64,000 bases of DNA from Halieaceae bacterium UBA5044 (GTDB taxonomy: Bacteria; Pseudomonadota; Gammaproteobacteria; Pseudomonadales; Halieaceae), in the NCBI GenBank assembly GCA_002416125.1, contig DIBU01000013.1, positions 173,687 to 237,686 on the forward strand, given 5' to 3'. Both the position numbers and the translations under genes were made by a program. Shown piece after piece: positions 50,836 to 59,673 of the stretch. The notes under the pieces were generated by a model, which was not told the origin of the DNA, ran no database searches, and was given only the letters and a program-made list of their open reading frames with translations. Position 1 is the stretch's first letter; every line of letters starts with the position of its first letter.

Positions 50836-51891
50836 ATGACAACCAATACTGACGATTTGCGCATTCGGCGCACCAATGAACTTATCGCACCGCAGCAGCT
50901 GATCAGCGACATTGCGGTGAGTGACGCGGCGGCACGGACCGTGACCGCCGCGCGGCAGGCGATCCACAACATTCTGGTGGAAGAAGACGACCGCCTGCTG
51001 GTCGTGGTGGGCCCCTGCTCCATTCACGATCCGGACGCGGCCCGCGATTACGCCGCGCGCCTGAAGCGTGTCGCCGATGCACTGCAGTCCGATCTGCAGG
51101 TGGTGATGCGGGTGTACTTCGAGAAGCCGCGCACAACGGTAGGCTGGAAGGGGTTGATCAACGACCCCGACCTGAACAATACCTTCCAGATCAACAAGGG
51201 CCTGCACCTCGCCCGCAAATTGCTGGCAGACCTTGCCGCCATGGGGCTGCCCACGGGCACCGAGTACCTGGACCTTATCAGCCCACAGTATGTGGCGGAC
51301 CTGGTGGCCTGGGGTGCCATTGGTGCACGTACCACCGAGAGCCAAACGCATCGCGAACTGGCGTCGGGGCTGTCCTGTCCGGTCGGGTTCAAGAATGCCA
51401 CGGATGGCGACATCCAGGTGGCGATAGACGCGATTAAATCCGCCTCCCAGCCGCACCATTTCCTGTCGGTGACCAAGCAGGGGCACTCGGCGATTTTCCA
51501 GACGGCGGGCAACGAGGATTGCCACATTATCCTGCGCGGCGGCAAGCACCCGAATTACGACATGTTCTCGGTGGATGATGCCGCCGCGATGCTGTGCAAG
51601 GCGGGCCTGCCGACCCGCATCATGGTAGATGCAAGCCACGCCAACAGTCGCAAGATCCCGGCGCGGCAGGTTGACGTGATTCGTGATATCGGCGCGCAGG
51701 TGGCGCGGGGCAATCGTGCCATTTTCGGACTGATGATCGAAAGCAACCTCGTGGCGGGCCGCCAGGATGTGGTGGCGGGTGAGCCGCTGGTTTACGGCCA
51801 GAGCATTACCGACCCCTGCATCGACTGGGCCCATACCGAAGCGTTGTTGGCCGAATTGGCCGCCGCAGTGCGCGCCCGGCGGGCTCAGTAA
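50836..51891 (+). CDS. aroG: 3-deoxy-7-phosphoheptulonate synthase (DAHP synthase, class I)
   Basis: Condenses phosphoenolpyruvate and erythrose 4-phosphate, the first step of the shikimate pathway. The 351-residue length and motifs VVVGPCSIHDPDAARDYA, YFEKPRTTVGWKGLINDP, GARTTESQTHRELASGL and KNATDGDIQVAIDA define the AroF/G/H alpha class. Which aromatic amino acid inhibits it cannot be told from sight. The ATG at 50836 matches the family. The open frame upstream is inside mocA. Confidence 0.95.
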   Translation: MTTNTDDLRIRRTNELIAPQQLISDIAVSDAAARTVTAARQAIHNILVEEDDRLLVVVGPCSIHDPDAARDYAARLKRVADALQSDLQVVMRVYFEKPRTTVGWKGLINDPDLNNTFQINKGLHLARKLLADLAAMGLPTGTEYLDLISPQYVADLVAWGAIGARTTESQTHRELASGLSCPVGFKNATDGDIQVAIDAIKSASQPHHFLSVTKQGHSAIFQTAGNEDCHIILRGGKHPNYDMFSVDDAAAMLCKAGLPTRIMVDASHANSRKIPARQVDVIRDIGAQVARGNRAIFGLMIESNLVAGRQDVVAGEPLVYGQSITDPCIDWAHTEALLAELAAAVRARRAQ

Positions 51892-51922
51892 CCGGGCGCA
51901 CCACGCCCTCATGGGAGGAACC

Positions 51923-54385
51923 ATGTTCAGACGTCTGAGTTGGCTGCTCGCCATGCTCCTGCTGACGGCCTGCGGTGAGGGAGCGCGCGAGGCGGGTGCC
52001 CCCGGGCTGCCCGGGATCAGTGAGCACACCGCTGGCATGCAGTACATGGCAGGCTTCCAGAGCCTGTACTGGGACGATGAGCGGGGGCGACTGTTCCTCG
52101 AGATCGACGCGTTCGAACAGCCCTTCATTTACGTCAGCAGTTTGTCCAGCGGGGTTGGCTCCAATGATCTCGGCCTGGATCGCGGTCAGCTGGGCAGCAC
52201 CCGTCTGGCGCGCTTCACCCGGGTAGGCGACAAGGTATTGTTGATGGCGGATAACCCGCTCTACACCGCCCGCAGCAGCAACGCGGATGAGCGGCGGGCG
52301 GTTGATGAGGCCTTCGCCCGCTCTGCGCTGGCCAGTTTCCCGGTCGTGGCAGGCAGTGCCGGGCGTGTGCTTGTCGACGGCACAGATTACTTTCTCAGCG
52401 ATGTGCACGGCGTCGCGCGCCGCCTGCGTGACCGGGGTGAGGGCGAGTACCGCACAGACCCGGCGCGTTCGGCGGTGTACCTGCCGCGTACCCGCACCTT
52501 CCCTGACAACACCGAGGTGGACGCGCTGGTGACCCTGGCCGGCGAGCCCGCGGGCGAGCAGCTGGCCACGGTGACCCCGGACCCGCGCGTGCTGACCGTG
52601 CACCAGCATCATTCCTTTGTGCGCCTCCCCGAGCCGGGATACGAGCCCCTGCCCTATGACCCGCGCTCCGGGTTTATCGACCCCGACTACGATCAGCAAC
52701 TTGCTGACTACGCGGCCCCCATCGGCGAGCCCGTGCGCCGGCCCTACGCCTGGCGGCACCGGCTGCAGAAGAAGGATCCCGGGGCAGCGCGCAGCGAGGC
52801 CGTGGAGCCCATCGTCTACTACCTGGACCGCGGCGCGCCGGAGCCGGTGCGCAGTGCCCTGATGGAGGGTGCATCCTGGTGGAACGAGGCATTTACGGCA
52901 GCAGGGTACGACAATGCCTTTCAGGTCAAGTTGCTGCCGGAGGGCGCAGACCCGATGGATGTGCGCTACAACGTTATTCAGTGGGTACACCGCTCAACCC
53001 GCGGCTGGTCTTACGGGGCCAGCGTGCGCGACCCGCGCACCCAGGAAATCATCAAGGGACATGTGACGCTGGGCTCACTGCGGGTGCGTCAGGATTACCT
53101 GCTGGCCGAGGGTTTGCTGGCACCGTACGGTGAGGACGGTCATGTACCTGCAGACATGCTGGAGTTCGCGCTGGCGCGCATACGCCAGCTGGCCGCTCAC
53201 GAAGTGGGCCACACCCTCGGACTGGAGCACAACTTTGCCGCCAGTGCGGACAACCGGGCATCGGTGATGGACTACCCGCACCCGTATGTGACGCTCACAG
53301 CGTCAGGCGAGCCAGACCTCTCGGCAGCCTATGCAACCGGTATCGGCGAGTGGGATAAACGCGCCATTATCTACGGTTACCAGCATTTCCCCGCAGCGGT
53401 AGACGCCAGTGCCGCACGCGAGCAGATTATCCAGGATACCTATGCTGCCGGCCTGCACTACGTGGCGGACGCACATGCCAGAGGCGATGCCTTTGCCGTG
53501 ACGGCGGGCCCGGCGCACCCGCTGGGCAGCCTCTGGGACAACGGCGCTGACCCGGTGGCCGAGCTGAATCGGCTGATGACCCTGCGTGCAACGGTGCTGG
53601 CACGGTTTTCCGAGCGCACGGTGCGGGTGGGCCGTCCCCTGGCCCAGCTGGAGGATGTGCTGGTGCCCATGTACCTGTTGCACCGCTACCAACTGCAGGC
53701 GGCCGCCACGCTCCTGGGTGGACAGGTCTTTACCTATGCCCTGCGTGGTGACGGACAGGTGCCTGTGGCTGCGGTGCTGCCCGCGCAACAGCGCGCTGCG
53801 CTGGAGGCGTTGCTTGCGACGCTGGCCCCGGAGGCGCTGGCCCTGCCTCCCGCCCTGTTGGCGCAGATACCGCCCCGTCCGCCGGGCTACAGCGACAGTC
53901 GTGAACTGTTCCCGCGTGACACCGGCTACGTGTTTGATCCCCTCGCGGCGGCGTCAACGGCAGCGGGCCTGACGCTGGACCTGTTGCTGAACCCGACCCG
54001 GGCCGTGCGCATGAACAACAACCAGGCGCGCTCTGCCGCCCAGCCGGGTTATGCGGAGCTGCTGGACGCCCTGCTTAAACGCAGCTGGTACGCGGACACC
54101 GAGCAGGGCAACGCAGGCGCACTGCAGCGGGTGGTGAATATGGAGACACTGCAGCGCTTGCTGCGTCTGGTGGGCAGCGGTGAGGTTGAGCCGCAGGTAC
54201 GTGCGGAGAGCCTGGATGCCCTGCTGGCGCTGCGCGGTTGGCTGGAGCAGCGTGTGCCGGTGGTTCCGCCCGCGTGGCGGGCGCACTACCGTTTTGCGTT
54301 ACTGCAGATCGCGCAGCGGTTGGACGCGCCGGGCGCCATCGAAGGTTTGCGTGCCCTCGCGGCCCCGCCGGGCTCTCCCATCTGA
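51923..54385 (+). CDS. Zinc-dependent metalloprotease lipoprotein, metzincin-like (DUF5117/DUF4953 type)
   Basis: 820 residues. It begins with a lipoprotein signal (MFRRLSWLLAMLLLTACGEG, lipobox LTAC), so it is probably anchored in the outer membrane or periplasm. The zinc site is HEVGHTLGLEH (H426, E427, H430, H436), the HExxHxxGxxH form of metzincins, followed by a Met-turn-like SVMDYPHPY. Upstream segments resemble the large zinc-dependent metalloprotease group with DUF5117 and DUF4953. Substrate unknown. GGAGG lies four bases before the ATG. Confidence 0.85.
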   Translation: MFRRLSWLLAMLLLTACGEGAREAGAPGLPGISEHTAGMQYMAGFQSLYWDDERGRLFLEIDAFEQPFIYVSSLSSGVGSNDLGLDRGQLGSTRLARFTRVGDKVLLMADNPLYTARSSNADERRAVDEAFARSALASFPVVAGSAGRVLVDGTDYFLSDVHGVARRLRDRGEGEYRTDPARSAVYLPRTRTFPDNTEVDALVTLAGEPAGEQLATVTPDPRVLTVHQHHSFVRLPEPGYEPLPYDPRSGFIDPDYDQQLADYAAPIGEPVRRPYAWRHRLQKKDPGAARSEAVEPIVYYLDRGAPEPVRSALMEGASWWNEAFTAAGYDNAFQVKLLPEGADPMDVRYNVIQWVHRSTRGWSYGASVRDPRTQEIIKGHVTLGSLRVRQDYLLAEGLLAPYGEDGHVPADMLEFALARIRQLAAHEVGHTLGLEHNFAASADNRASVMDYPHPYVTLTASGEPDLSAAYATGIGEWDKRAIIYGYQHFPAAVDASAAREQIIQDTYAAGLHYVADAHARGDAFAVTAGPAHPLGSLWDNGADPVAELNRLMTLRATVLARFSERTVRVGRPLAQLEDVLVPMYLLHRYQLQAAATLLGGQVFTYALRGDGQVPVAAVLPAQQRAALEALLATLAPEALALPPALLAQIPPRPPGYSDSRELFPRDTGYVFDPLAAASTAAGLTLDLLLNPTRAVRMNNNQARSAAQPGYAELLDALLKRSWYADTEQGNAGALQRVVNMETLQRLLRLVGSGEVEPQVRAESLDALLALRGWLEQRVPVVPPAWRAHYRFALLQIAQRLDAPGAIEGLRALAAPPGSPI

Positions 54386-54524
54386 GGCCGCAGTGCGGGC
54401 GCTGGTCTCGCTTGTTATACCAGCAGCCGGCAGTCACCGACTCGGGGATGCCAGTGGGCCCGCGGCTTTGTAGAGTGGGCGCAGGCAGTAACGCCATAAT
54501 AATAACGATGGAAAGGATGTTCCT

Positions 54525-55694
54525 GTGCTGGAACTGGAAGCACTACGCCAGCAGGCGATGCTGGATACCGGGCTGGAAGATTTTGGCGACCCGGCGTTTT
54601 ACGAGGCGTTGGAGCGCTTGCTGGAAGCGCTGCACAGCGAGGCGCGGCTGAACGACTTCGGCAGATTGCGCGCCGAAATGACCATTCTGGAAGGGCTCTC
54701 CCGCCGTCTGGAGATAGAAGACTATCTGGCGCGCCATCCGCAGGTGGCGGAGGAAACCGTGCTGCGGCCGGTGTTCATTCTGGGCCTGCCGCGCACTGGC
54801 ACCACCGCATTACACCACCTGCTGAACCAGGACCCGCGCAATCGCACCCTGCGTCTTTGGGAAGCCCAGCAGCCCGTGCCGCCGCCGGAAACCGCAACCT
54901 ACTCCAGCGACCCGCGCATTGCCGCGCGTGCCGAGGGGGTGGCGCTCACCGAGACCTTCCTGCCGGGTTTCAAACAGACACACCTGATTGACGCAGAAGA
55001 GCCGGACGAGTGCTATATGCTGCTCAATCGCAATTTCATGTCGGTGGAATACTCGGCGCTGTTTCACGTGCCGAGCTATGCCAACTGGCTGTATACCAAC
55101 CTGTGTCGCTCCGACAGCTATGACTACCATCGTCGGCAGCTGCAGCTGCTGCAGTCCCGCCATCCCGGGCAGTGGGTGCTCAAGGCGCCGTTTCACCAGC
55201 TTGGCCTGCGCGAGATACTGCGCGTCTATCCCGACGCGATCATCGTGCAGACGCATCGTGCACCGCTGGCGTTCGTCGGCTCCGGTTGCAGCTTCAGCGA
55301 AGTGCTGCGGCGCAGCAGCAGCGATGTCATCGACCGGGCGGAAATCGGACGTGACTGGATGACCATGCTAACCGCCTACACGCGCACCTTCGAGGCCGAT
55401 CGTGCAGCGCTGGAGCCGACTCACCCGGGCCAGTTTCTCGATGTGTACCACGATGACTTTGTCGCCAACCCCTGGCAGGTTATTGAGCAGTTGTATGCGT
55501 TGCGCGGCATGCCGCTGGATGACACAGCCCGGGCGCGGATGCAGGGGTGGCTGGATGCCCACCCGCGTGGCAAGCACGGCGTGCATCGCTACCGGCTGGA
55601 GGACTACGCCATCAGTCGCGCTGAAGTGGCAGCGCTCTTTGCCGATTACATGCGGCGCTATCACCTGACATTGGATGAAGAGGTCACCGTATGA
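54525..55694 (+). CDS. Sulfotransferase family protein
   Basis: 389 residues with the PAPS-binding loop FILGLPRTGTTALHHLL near residue 85 and the 3'-phosphate region (VLKAPFHQLGLREILRVYP, VQTHR). Transfers sulfate from PAPS to an unknown acceptor. Relatives of this size are common in marine gammaproteobacteria and mycobacteria. A GTG start is supported by GGAAAGGA upstream. The stop overlaps the DUF1214 start (ATGA), implying a functional pair. Confidence 0.87.
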   Translation: MLELEALRQQAMLDTGLEDFGDPAFYEALERLLEALHSEARLNDFGRLRAEMTILEGLSRRLEIEDYLARHPQVAEETVLRPVFILGLPRTGTTALHHLLNQDPRNRTLRLWEAQQPVPPPETATYSSDPRIAARAEGVALTETFLPGFKQTHLIDAEEPDECYMLLNRNFMSVEYSALFHVPSYANWLYTNLCRSDSYDYHRRQLQLLQSRHPGQWVLKAPFHQLGLREILRVYPDAIIVQTHRAPLAFVGSGCSFSEVLRRSSSDVIDRAEIGRDWMTMLTAYTRTFEADRAALEPTHPGQFLDVYHDDFVANPWQVIEQLYALRGMPLDDTARARMQGWLDAHPRGKHGVHRYRLEDYAISRAEVAALFADYMRRYHLTLDEEVTV

Positions 55695-56818
55695 ATGAAC
55701 CTGTAAACGCTGAACAGCGCGTCATGGACGGCAGCACCTGGAGCGATTTCTGCGATGCGCTGAAAGCCGCGGGCGCGCTGGTCGACGCCGAGAAAGCGCC
55801 CCAGGATGCGTTTACCCGGGCCGAGGGCTACCGCTACCTTTCGCGCATGTTGCGCGCCGGGCTGGAGAGCTTTCTGGAGGCGGGTGACCCGCGGTTTCCA
55901 GAGCTGCGCTGCCCGGCCCACGAAACCATCAAACTGGGTGCGGACAATCCCGACAATCACTACCAGACGGCGACCATTGATCCGCAGTATGACTATCGCA
56001 TCACGGGTACGCGCGGCACTGTGAACTACCTGGGTTTTGGCACGGTGATCAATCGCTACAGCAGTGGCGGCGGCATGAAGACCGACGGCTGGCTGGATTC
56101 GCGGGACATGGAAATCAACCCGGACGGCACGCTGGAGATTATCGTCAGCCAGCGGCAACAGCCCGGCAACTGGCTGCCGATGGGGCCGGAGACCAATTCG
56201 CTGAATGTGCGCCAGACCTTTCAGGACCGCCGCAACGAGACCCGCGCCGAGATCCGCATTGAGCGCCTGGGCGCGGAGCACGAACGTCCCGACCCCCTGT
56301 CGCCGGAGAAGCTGGATCGGGCACTGCAGGGCGCGGTGCAGTTCATTCGCAGCACGACGGGGCTGTTCGAGGGCTGGGCCGCGAGTTTCCTGCCCACGCT
56401 GAACCAGGTGGCGCCGGCGGATCAGGCATTTTGCCAGGCCATTGGCGGCGACCCGAACATTTATTACTTCCACAGCGCCTGGGCCCTGGCGCCGGACGAA
56501 GCACTGTTGATTGAGGCACCGGTTGTACCCGCCTGCCAGACCTGGAACTTCGTGCTGCAGAACTGGTGGATGGAATCACTGGATTTCCGCTACCACCAGA
56601 TCCACTTCAACAAGCACACCGCGACCTATGAAGACGACGGTGGTGTGGTGATCGTGGTGGCCCACGAGCAGCCACCGCAGGCGAATTGGGTGGAAACTGC
56701 GGGCCATCACAGCGGTACCCTGTGCTGGCGCTGGATCGGCGCGAGCGAGCACCCGCCGGTGCACGCCCGCGTGGTCAAGTTCAGCGAGTTGGGAACATTG
56801 CCCGGCCGCCGGCGCTAG
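55691..56818 (+). CDS. DUF1214 domain protein
   Basis: 375 residues, cytoplasmic, no signal peptide. The C-terminal half (WMESLDFRYHQIHFNKHTAT, ANWVETAGHHSGTLCWRW) matches DUF1214, a beta-rich domain of unknown function. The N-terminal part has DNHYQTATIDPQYDYRITGT. It is translationally coupled to the sulfotransferase, so it may bind or present its lipid-like acceptor, which is speculation. The stop shares CTAG with the convergent nitronate monooxygenase gene. Confidence 0.85.
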   Translation: MNEPVNAEQRVMDGSTWSDFCDALKAAGALVDAEKAPQDAFTRAEGYRYLSRMLRAGLESFLEAGDPRFPELRCPAHETIKLGADNPDNHYQTATIDPQYDYRITGTRGTVNYLGFGTVINRYSSGGGMKTDGWLDSRDMEINPDGTLEIIVSQRQQPGNWLPMGPETNSLNVRQTFQDRRNETRAEIRIERLGAEHERPDPLSPEKLDRALQGAVQFIRSTTGLFEGWAASFLPTLNQVAPADQAFCQAIGGDPNIYYFHSAWALAPDEALLIEAPVVPACQTWNFVLQNWWMESLDFRYHQIHFNKHTATYEDDGGVVIVVAHEQPPQANWVETAGHHSGTLCWRWIGASEHPPVHARVVKFSELGTLPGRRR

Positions 56819-57780
56819 CTGGCGAGCAGGCGCTCCCGCGCAGCTGCATACTCACGCTGCAGGCGGGCTACCAGCTCGCCCGCAGGCAGGATCTGCTTGA
56901 CCGCCCCGATGCCCTGGCCGCAACCCCAGATATCCTTCCAGGCCTTGGCATCGCTGTTGCCGCCGGAGCCAAAATTCATCGCCGAGGGATCGCTCTCGGG
57001 CAGGTTGTCGGGGTCCAGCCCGGCGGCTTCGATGGAGGGGCGCAGGTAGTTGCCGTGTACACCCGTGAACAGGTTGCTGTAGATGATGTCCGCCGCGCCG
57101 TGGTCGACGACGGCCTGCTTGTAGGCCTGTTCGGCGTTGGCTTCTTGTGTGGCGATAAACGCCGAGCCGATGTAGCCGAGGTCGGCGCCCATTGCCTGCG
57201 CGGCGAGAATGGCATCGCCGGTAGCGATGGAGCCGGACAACAGCAGCGGGCCATCGAACCACTCGCGAATTTCCTGAATCAGGGCAATCGGTGACAGGGG
57301 GCCTGCGTGGCCGCCGGCGCCGGCGGCCACGGCAATGAGCCCGTCCGCGCCTTTCTCGATCGCCTTGCGCGCGAAGCGGTTGTTGATGATGTCGTGCAGG
57401 ACAATGCCGCCATAGCTGTGCACCGCCTCATTGACCATCTCCTTTGCTCCCAGCGAGGTGATTACGATGGGTACCTTGTACTTTACGCACATCTCGAGGT
57501 CGTGCTGCAGGCGGTCGTTGGAGCCGTGCACGATCTGGTTGACCGCAAAGGGCGCCGCCGGGGTCTCCGGGTGCTCCGCATCCCAGGCCGCCAATTCGCG
57601 GGTGATTTTCTCCAGCCAGACGTCCAGCTGTTCGGCAGGCCGCGCATTCAGGGCGGGGAAAGAGCCGACAATCCCCGCCTTGCACTGGGCGATGACCAGG
57701 TCCGGGTTGGAGACGATGAACATGGGCGCGGCAACGGCCGGCAAGCGCAGTTTTTCCTTCAGAATTGCAGGTAGTGCCAT
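56815..57780 (-). CDS. Nitronate monooxygenase / NAD(P)H-dependent flavin oxidoreductase
   Basis: A 321-residue FMN-dependent TIM barrel with AAPMFIVSNPDLVIAQCKAG, ADGLIAVAAGAGGHAGPLSP and GSIATGDAILAAQAMGADLG, the standard layout of 2-nitropropane dioxygenase-like enzymes. The substrate may be a nitronate or an enoyl compound. It is divergent from a PadR regulator with two palindromes between them, so it is probably repressed by PadR until an inducer is present. Confidence 0.88.
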   Translation of the reverse strand: MALPAILKEKLRLPAVAAPMFIVSNPDLVIAQCKAGIVGSFPALNARPAEQLDVWLEKITRELAAWDAEHPETPAAPFAVNQIVHGSNDRLQHDLEMCVKYKVPIVITSLGAKEMVNEAVHSYGGIVLHDIINNRFARKAIEKGADGLIAVAAGAGGHAGPLSPIALIQEIREWFDGPLLLSGSIATGDAILAAQAMGADLGYIGSAFIATQEANAEQAYKQAVVDHGAADIIYSNLFTGVHGNYLRPSIEAAGLDPDNLPESDPSAMNFGSGGNSDAKAWKDIWGCGQGIGAVKQILPAGELVARLQREYAAARERLLAS

Positions 57781-57809
57781 GGGTAGGGCTCCGGTTGACC
57801 GATGGATTT

Positions 57810-57852
57810 ATGCAATTTATTGCATATTTGATTGATATGCAACCTTTTGCAT
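57810..57852. promoter_or_regulatory. Twin palindromic operator for PadR regulator
   Basis: Two perfect inverted repeats of the same form, ATGCAA-N4-TTGCAT, lie at 57810-57825 (spacer TTTA) and 57837-57852 (spacer CCTT), with centres 27 bases apart. They sit between divergent nmo and padR genes. Identical half-sites and spacing strongly suggest a dimeric regulator binding both. Confidence 0.75.
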
Positions 57853-57920
57853 GGAGCGCGCACCAGGAGTAAGCTGACAAACTCCGGTCAGACCGTCACA
57901 CAAGGTTAACAGTCGCAGCC

Positions 57921-58460
57921 ATGGCTCTCTCTCACGCAATCATGACTGCTCTCCTGGAAGACGACATGTCGGGCTACGAGCTCGCCAAGGCCTTTGATAT
58001 TTCACTGGGCCTGTTCTGGCGCGCCAGTCACCAGCAGATCTACCAGGAGCTGCACAAGCTGGCAGACCGCGGCTGGCTGCAGTGCGAGACCGTCGCCCAG
58101 GCCGGCAAGCCGGACAAGATCGTCTATGCGCTGACCCAGGCCGGCCGCGATGCCATGGCGGAGTGGGTGCTGGGCAACTCGCGAGTGCAGGAGGGCAAGG
58201 ATGATCTGTACGTCAAACTGTACAACCTGTCAGAGGCCAACGCCGCGCATCTGGCGGTCGAGATCGGGCAGCGGCGGGAGCAGATGATGCAGCGGCTGTA
58301 CCTCTATGAAAAAATCCGCCGGCGCCACTACGCGGATCCGGACGCACTGCCCGTGCGGCGCAAGGGCGTTTATCTGGCGTTGCTGGCGGGTATCCGCCAG
58401 GGCGAGCACTTTCTCGCCTGGTGTGATGAGGCACAGGCGATGTTGGGAGATATCGGGTAG
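57921..58460 (+). CDS. PadR family transcriptional regulator
   Basis: 179 residues: an N-terminal winged HTH (ALSHAIMTALLEDDMSGYEL, QQIYQELHKLADRGWLQCE) and a C-terminal helical dimerisation domain (Vir_C-like). It follows the architecture of the PadR group with a long C-terminus. It is divergent from the flavin oxidoreductase gene and probably represses that gene and itself at the twin palindrome. Confidence 0.9.
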   Translation: MALSHAIMTALLEDDMSGYELAKAFDISLGLFWRASHQQIYQELHKLADRGWLQCETVAQAGKPDKIVYALTQAGRDAMAEWVLGNSRVQEGKDDLYVKLYNLSEANAAHLAVEIGQRREQMMQRLYLYEKIRRRHYADPDALPVRRKGVYLALLAGIRQGEHFLAWCDEAQAMLGDIG

Positions 58461-58485
58461 CCTGCAGCCTGGGGCATGCCTCCGC

Positions 58486-59667
58486 TCAAAGGCTCGCTTT
58501 GGCCTCCGCAAATGCGTGCAGCGCCGCGTCGATATCCCCGGTGCTCAATGCTGCAGACATCTGGGTGCGGATGCGTGCCCTGCCTTTCGGTACCACGGGA
58601 AAGGAGAAAGCCACCACGTACACGCCCCGGGTGAGCATCGCCTCGGCAAACCGCGCTGCGGCGCCAGCATCGTGCAGCATCACGGGCACGATCGGGTGTT
58701 CCCCGGGCAGCAGTTCGAAGCCCAGGGCCTGCAAGCCCTCGCGGAAGCGAGCGGTATTGTCGGCCAGCCGGGTACGCAGGCTCGGCTCAGACTCCACCAG
58801 CTCCAGTGCCTTGATCGCGCCGGCCACCACCGGCGGGGCCACCGTGTTGGAGAACAGGTAGGGGCGCGAGCGCTGCCGCAGCAGGTCGACCACTTCCTGA
58901 CGCGCCGCTGTATAGCCGCCACTGGCGCCGCCCAGCGCCTTGCCCAGGGTTCCGGTGATGATATCCACCCGGTCCATGCAACCGCGGTACTCGTGTGTGC
59001 CCTTGCCGGTGGCACCCAGGAAGCCGGTGGCGTGGCAGTCGTCGAAATGCACCAGGGCACCGTACCGGTCCGCCAGGTCGCAGACCTCGTCGAGACGCGC
59101 TATATAGCCGTCCATGGAGAACACCCCGTCGGTGGTGATCAGCTTGAAGCGGGCACCCGCCGCATCCGCGGCCTGCAACTGCGCTTCCAGGTCGGCCATG
59201 TCGTTGTTGCGGTAACGGAAGCGCCTGGCCTTGCACAGGCGGATGCCGTCGATAATGCTGGCGTGGTTGAGTTCGTCGGAGATGACTGCGTCTTCCTCGC
59301 CCAGCAGAGTTTCGAAAAGCCCGCCATTGGCGTCGAAGCAGGAGGGATAGAGTATGGTGTCGTCCATACCGAGAAACGTCGACAGCCGCTGCTCCAGCTG
59401 CTTGTGCAGGGTCTGAGTGCCACAGATAAAGCGCACTGAGGCCATGCCATAGCCCCAGTCCCGCAGGCCCTCCGCGGCAGCCCCGTTTACCGCCGGGTGC
59501 TGTGCCAGCCCCAGGTAGTTGTTGGCGCAGAGGTTCAGCAGCTCCCTCTGCGCCACGCCGACATGGGCACCCTGGGGTGTGGTGATGAGCCGCTCGTGCT
59601 TGGTCAGGCCGGCGGCATCAATTTCCGCCAGCTGTCCGGCCAGGTGTTCGCGAAATGCGCTGTACAT
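58486..59667 (-). CDS. kbl: Glycine C-acetyltransferase (2-amino-3-ketobutyrate CoA ligase)
   Basis: A PLP enzyme that splits 2-amino-3-ketobutyrate with CoA into glycine and acetyl-CoA. 393 residues with LNLCANNYLGLAQHP, DELNHASIIDGIRL, VHFDDCHATGFLG and the PLP lysine K243 in ITGTLGKALGGASGG. It lies six bases after tdh on the same strand, forming the two-step threonine degradation operon. Confidence 0.96.
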   Translation of the reverse strand: MYSAFREHLAGQLAEIDAAGLTKHERLITTPQGAHVGVAQRELLNLCANNYLGLAQHPAVNGAAAEGLRDWGYGMASVRFICGTQTLHKQLEQRLSTFLGMDDTILYPSCFDANGGLFETLLGEEDAVISDELNHASIIDGIRLCKARRFRYRNNDMADLEAQLQAADAAGARFKLITTDGVFSMDGYIARLDEVCDLADRYGALVHFDDCHATGFLGATGKGTHEYRGCMDRVDIITGTLGKALGGASGGYTAARQEVVDLLRQRSRPYLFSNTVAPPVVAGAIKALELVESEPSLRTRLADNTARFREGLQALGFELLPGEHPIVPVMLHDAGAAARFAEAMLTRGVYVVAFSFPVVPKGRARIRTQMSAALSTGDIDAALHAFAEAKASL

Positions 59668-59673
59668 GGTGGT

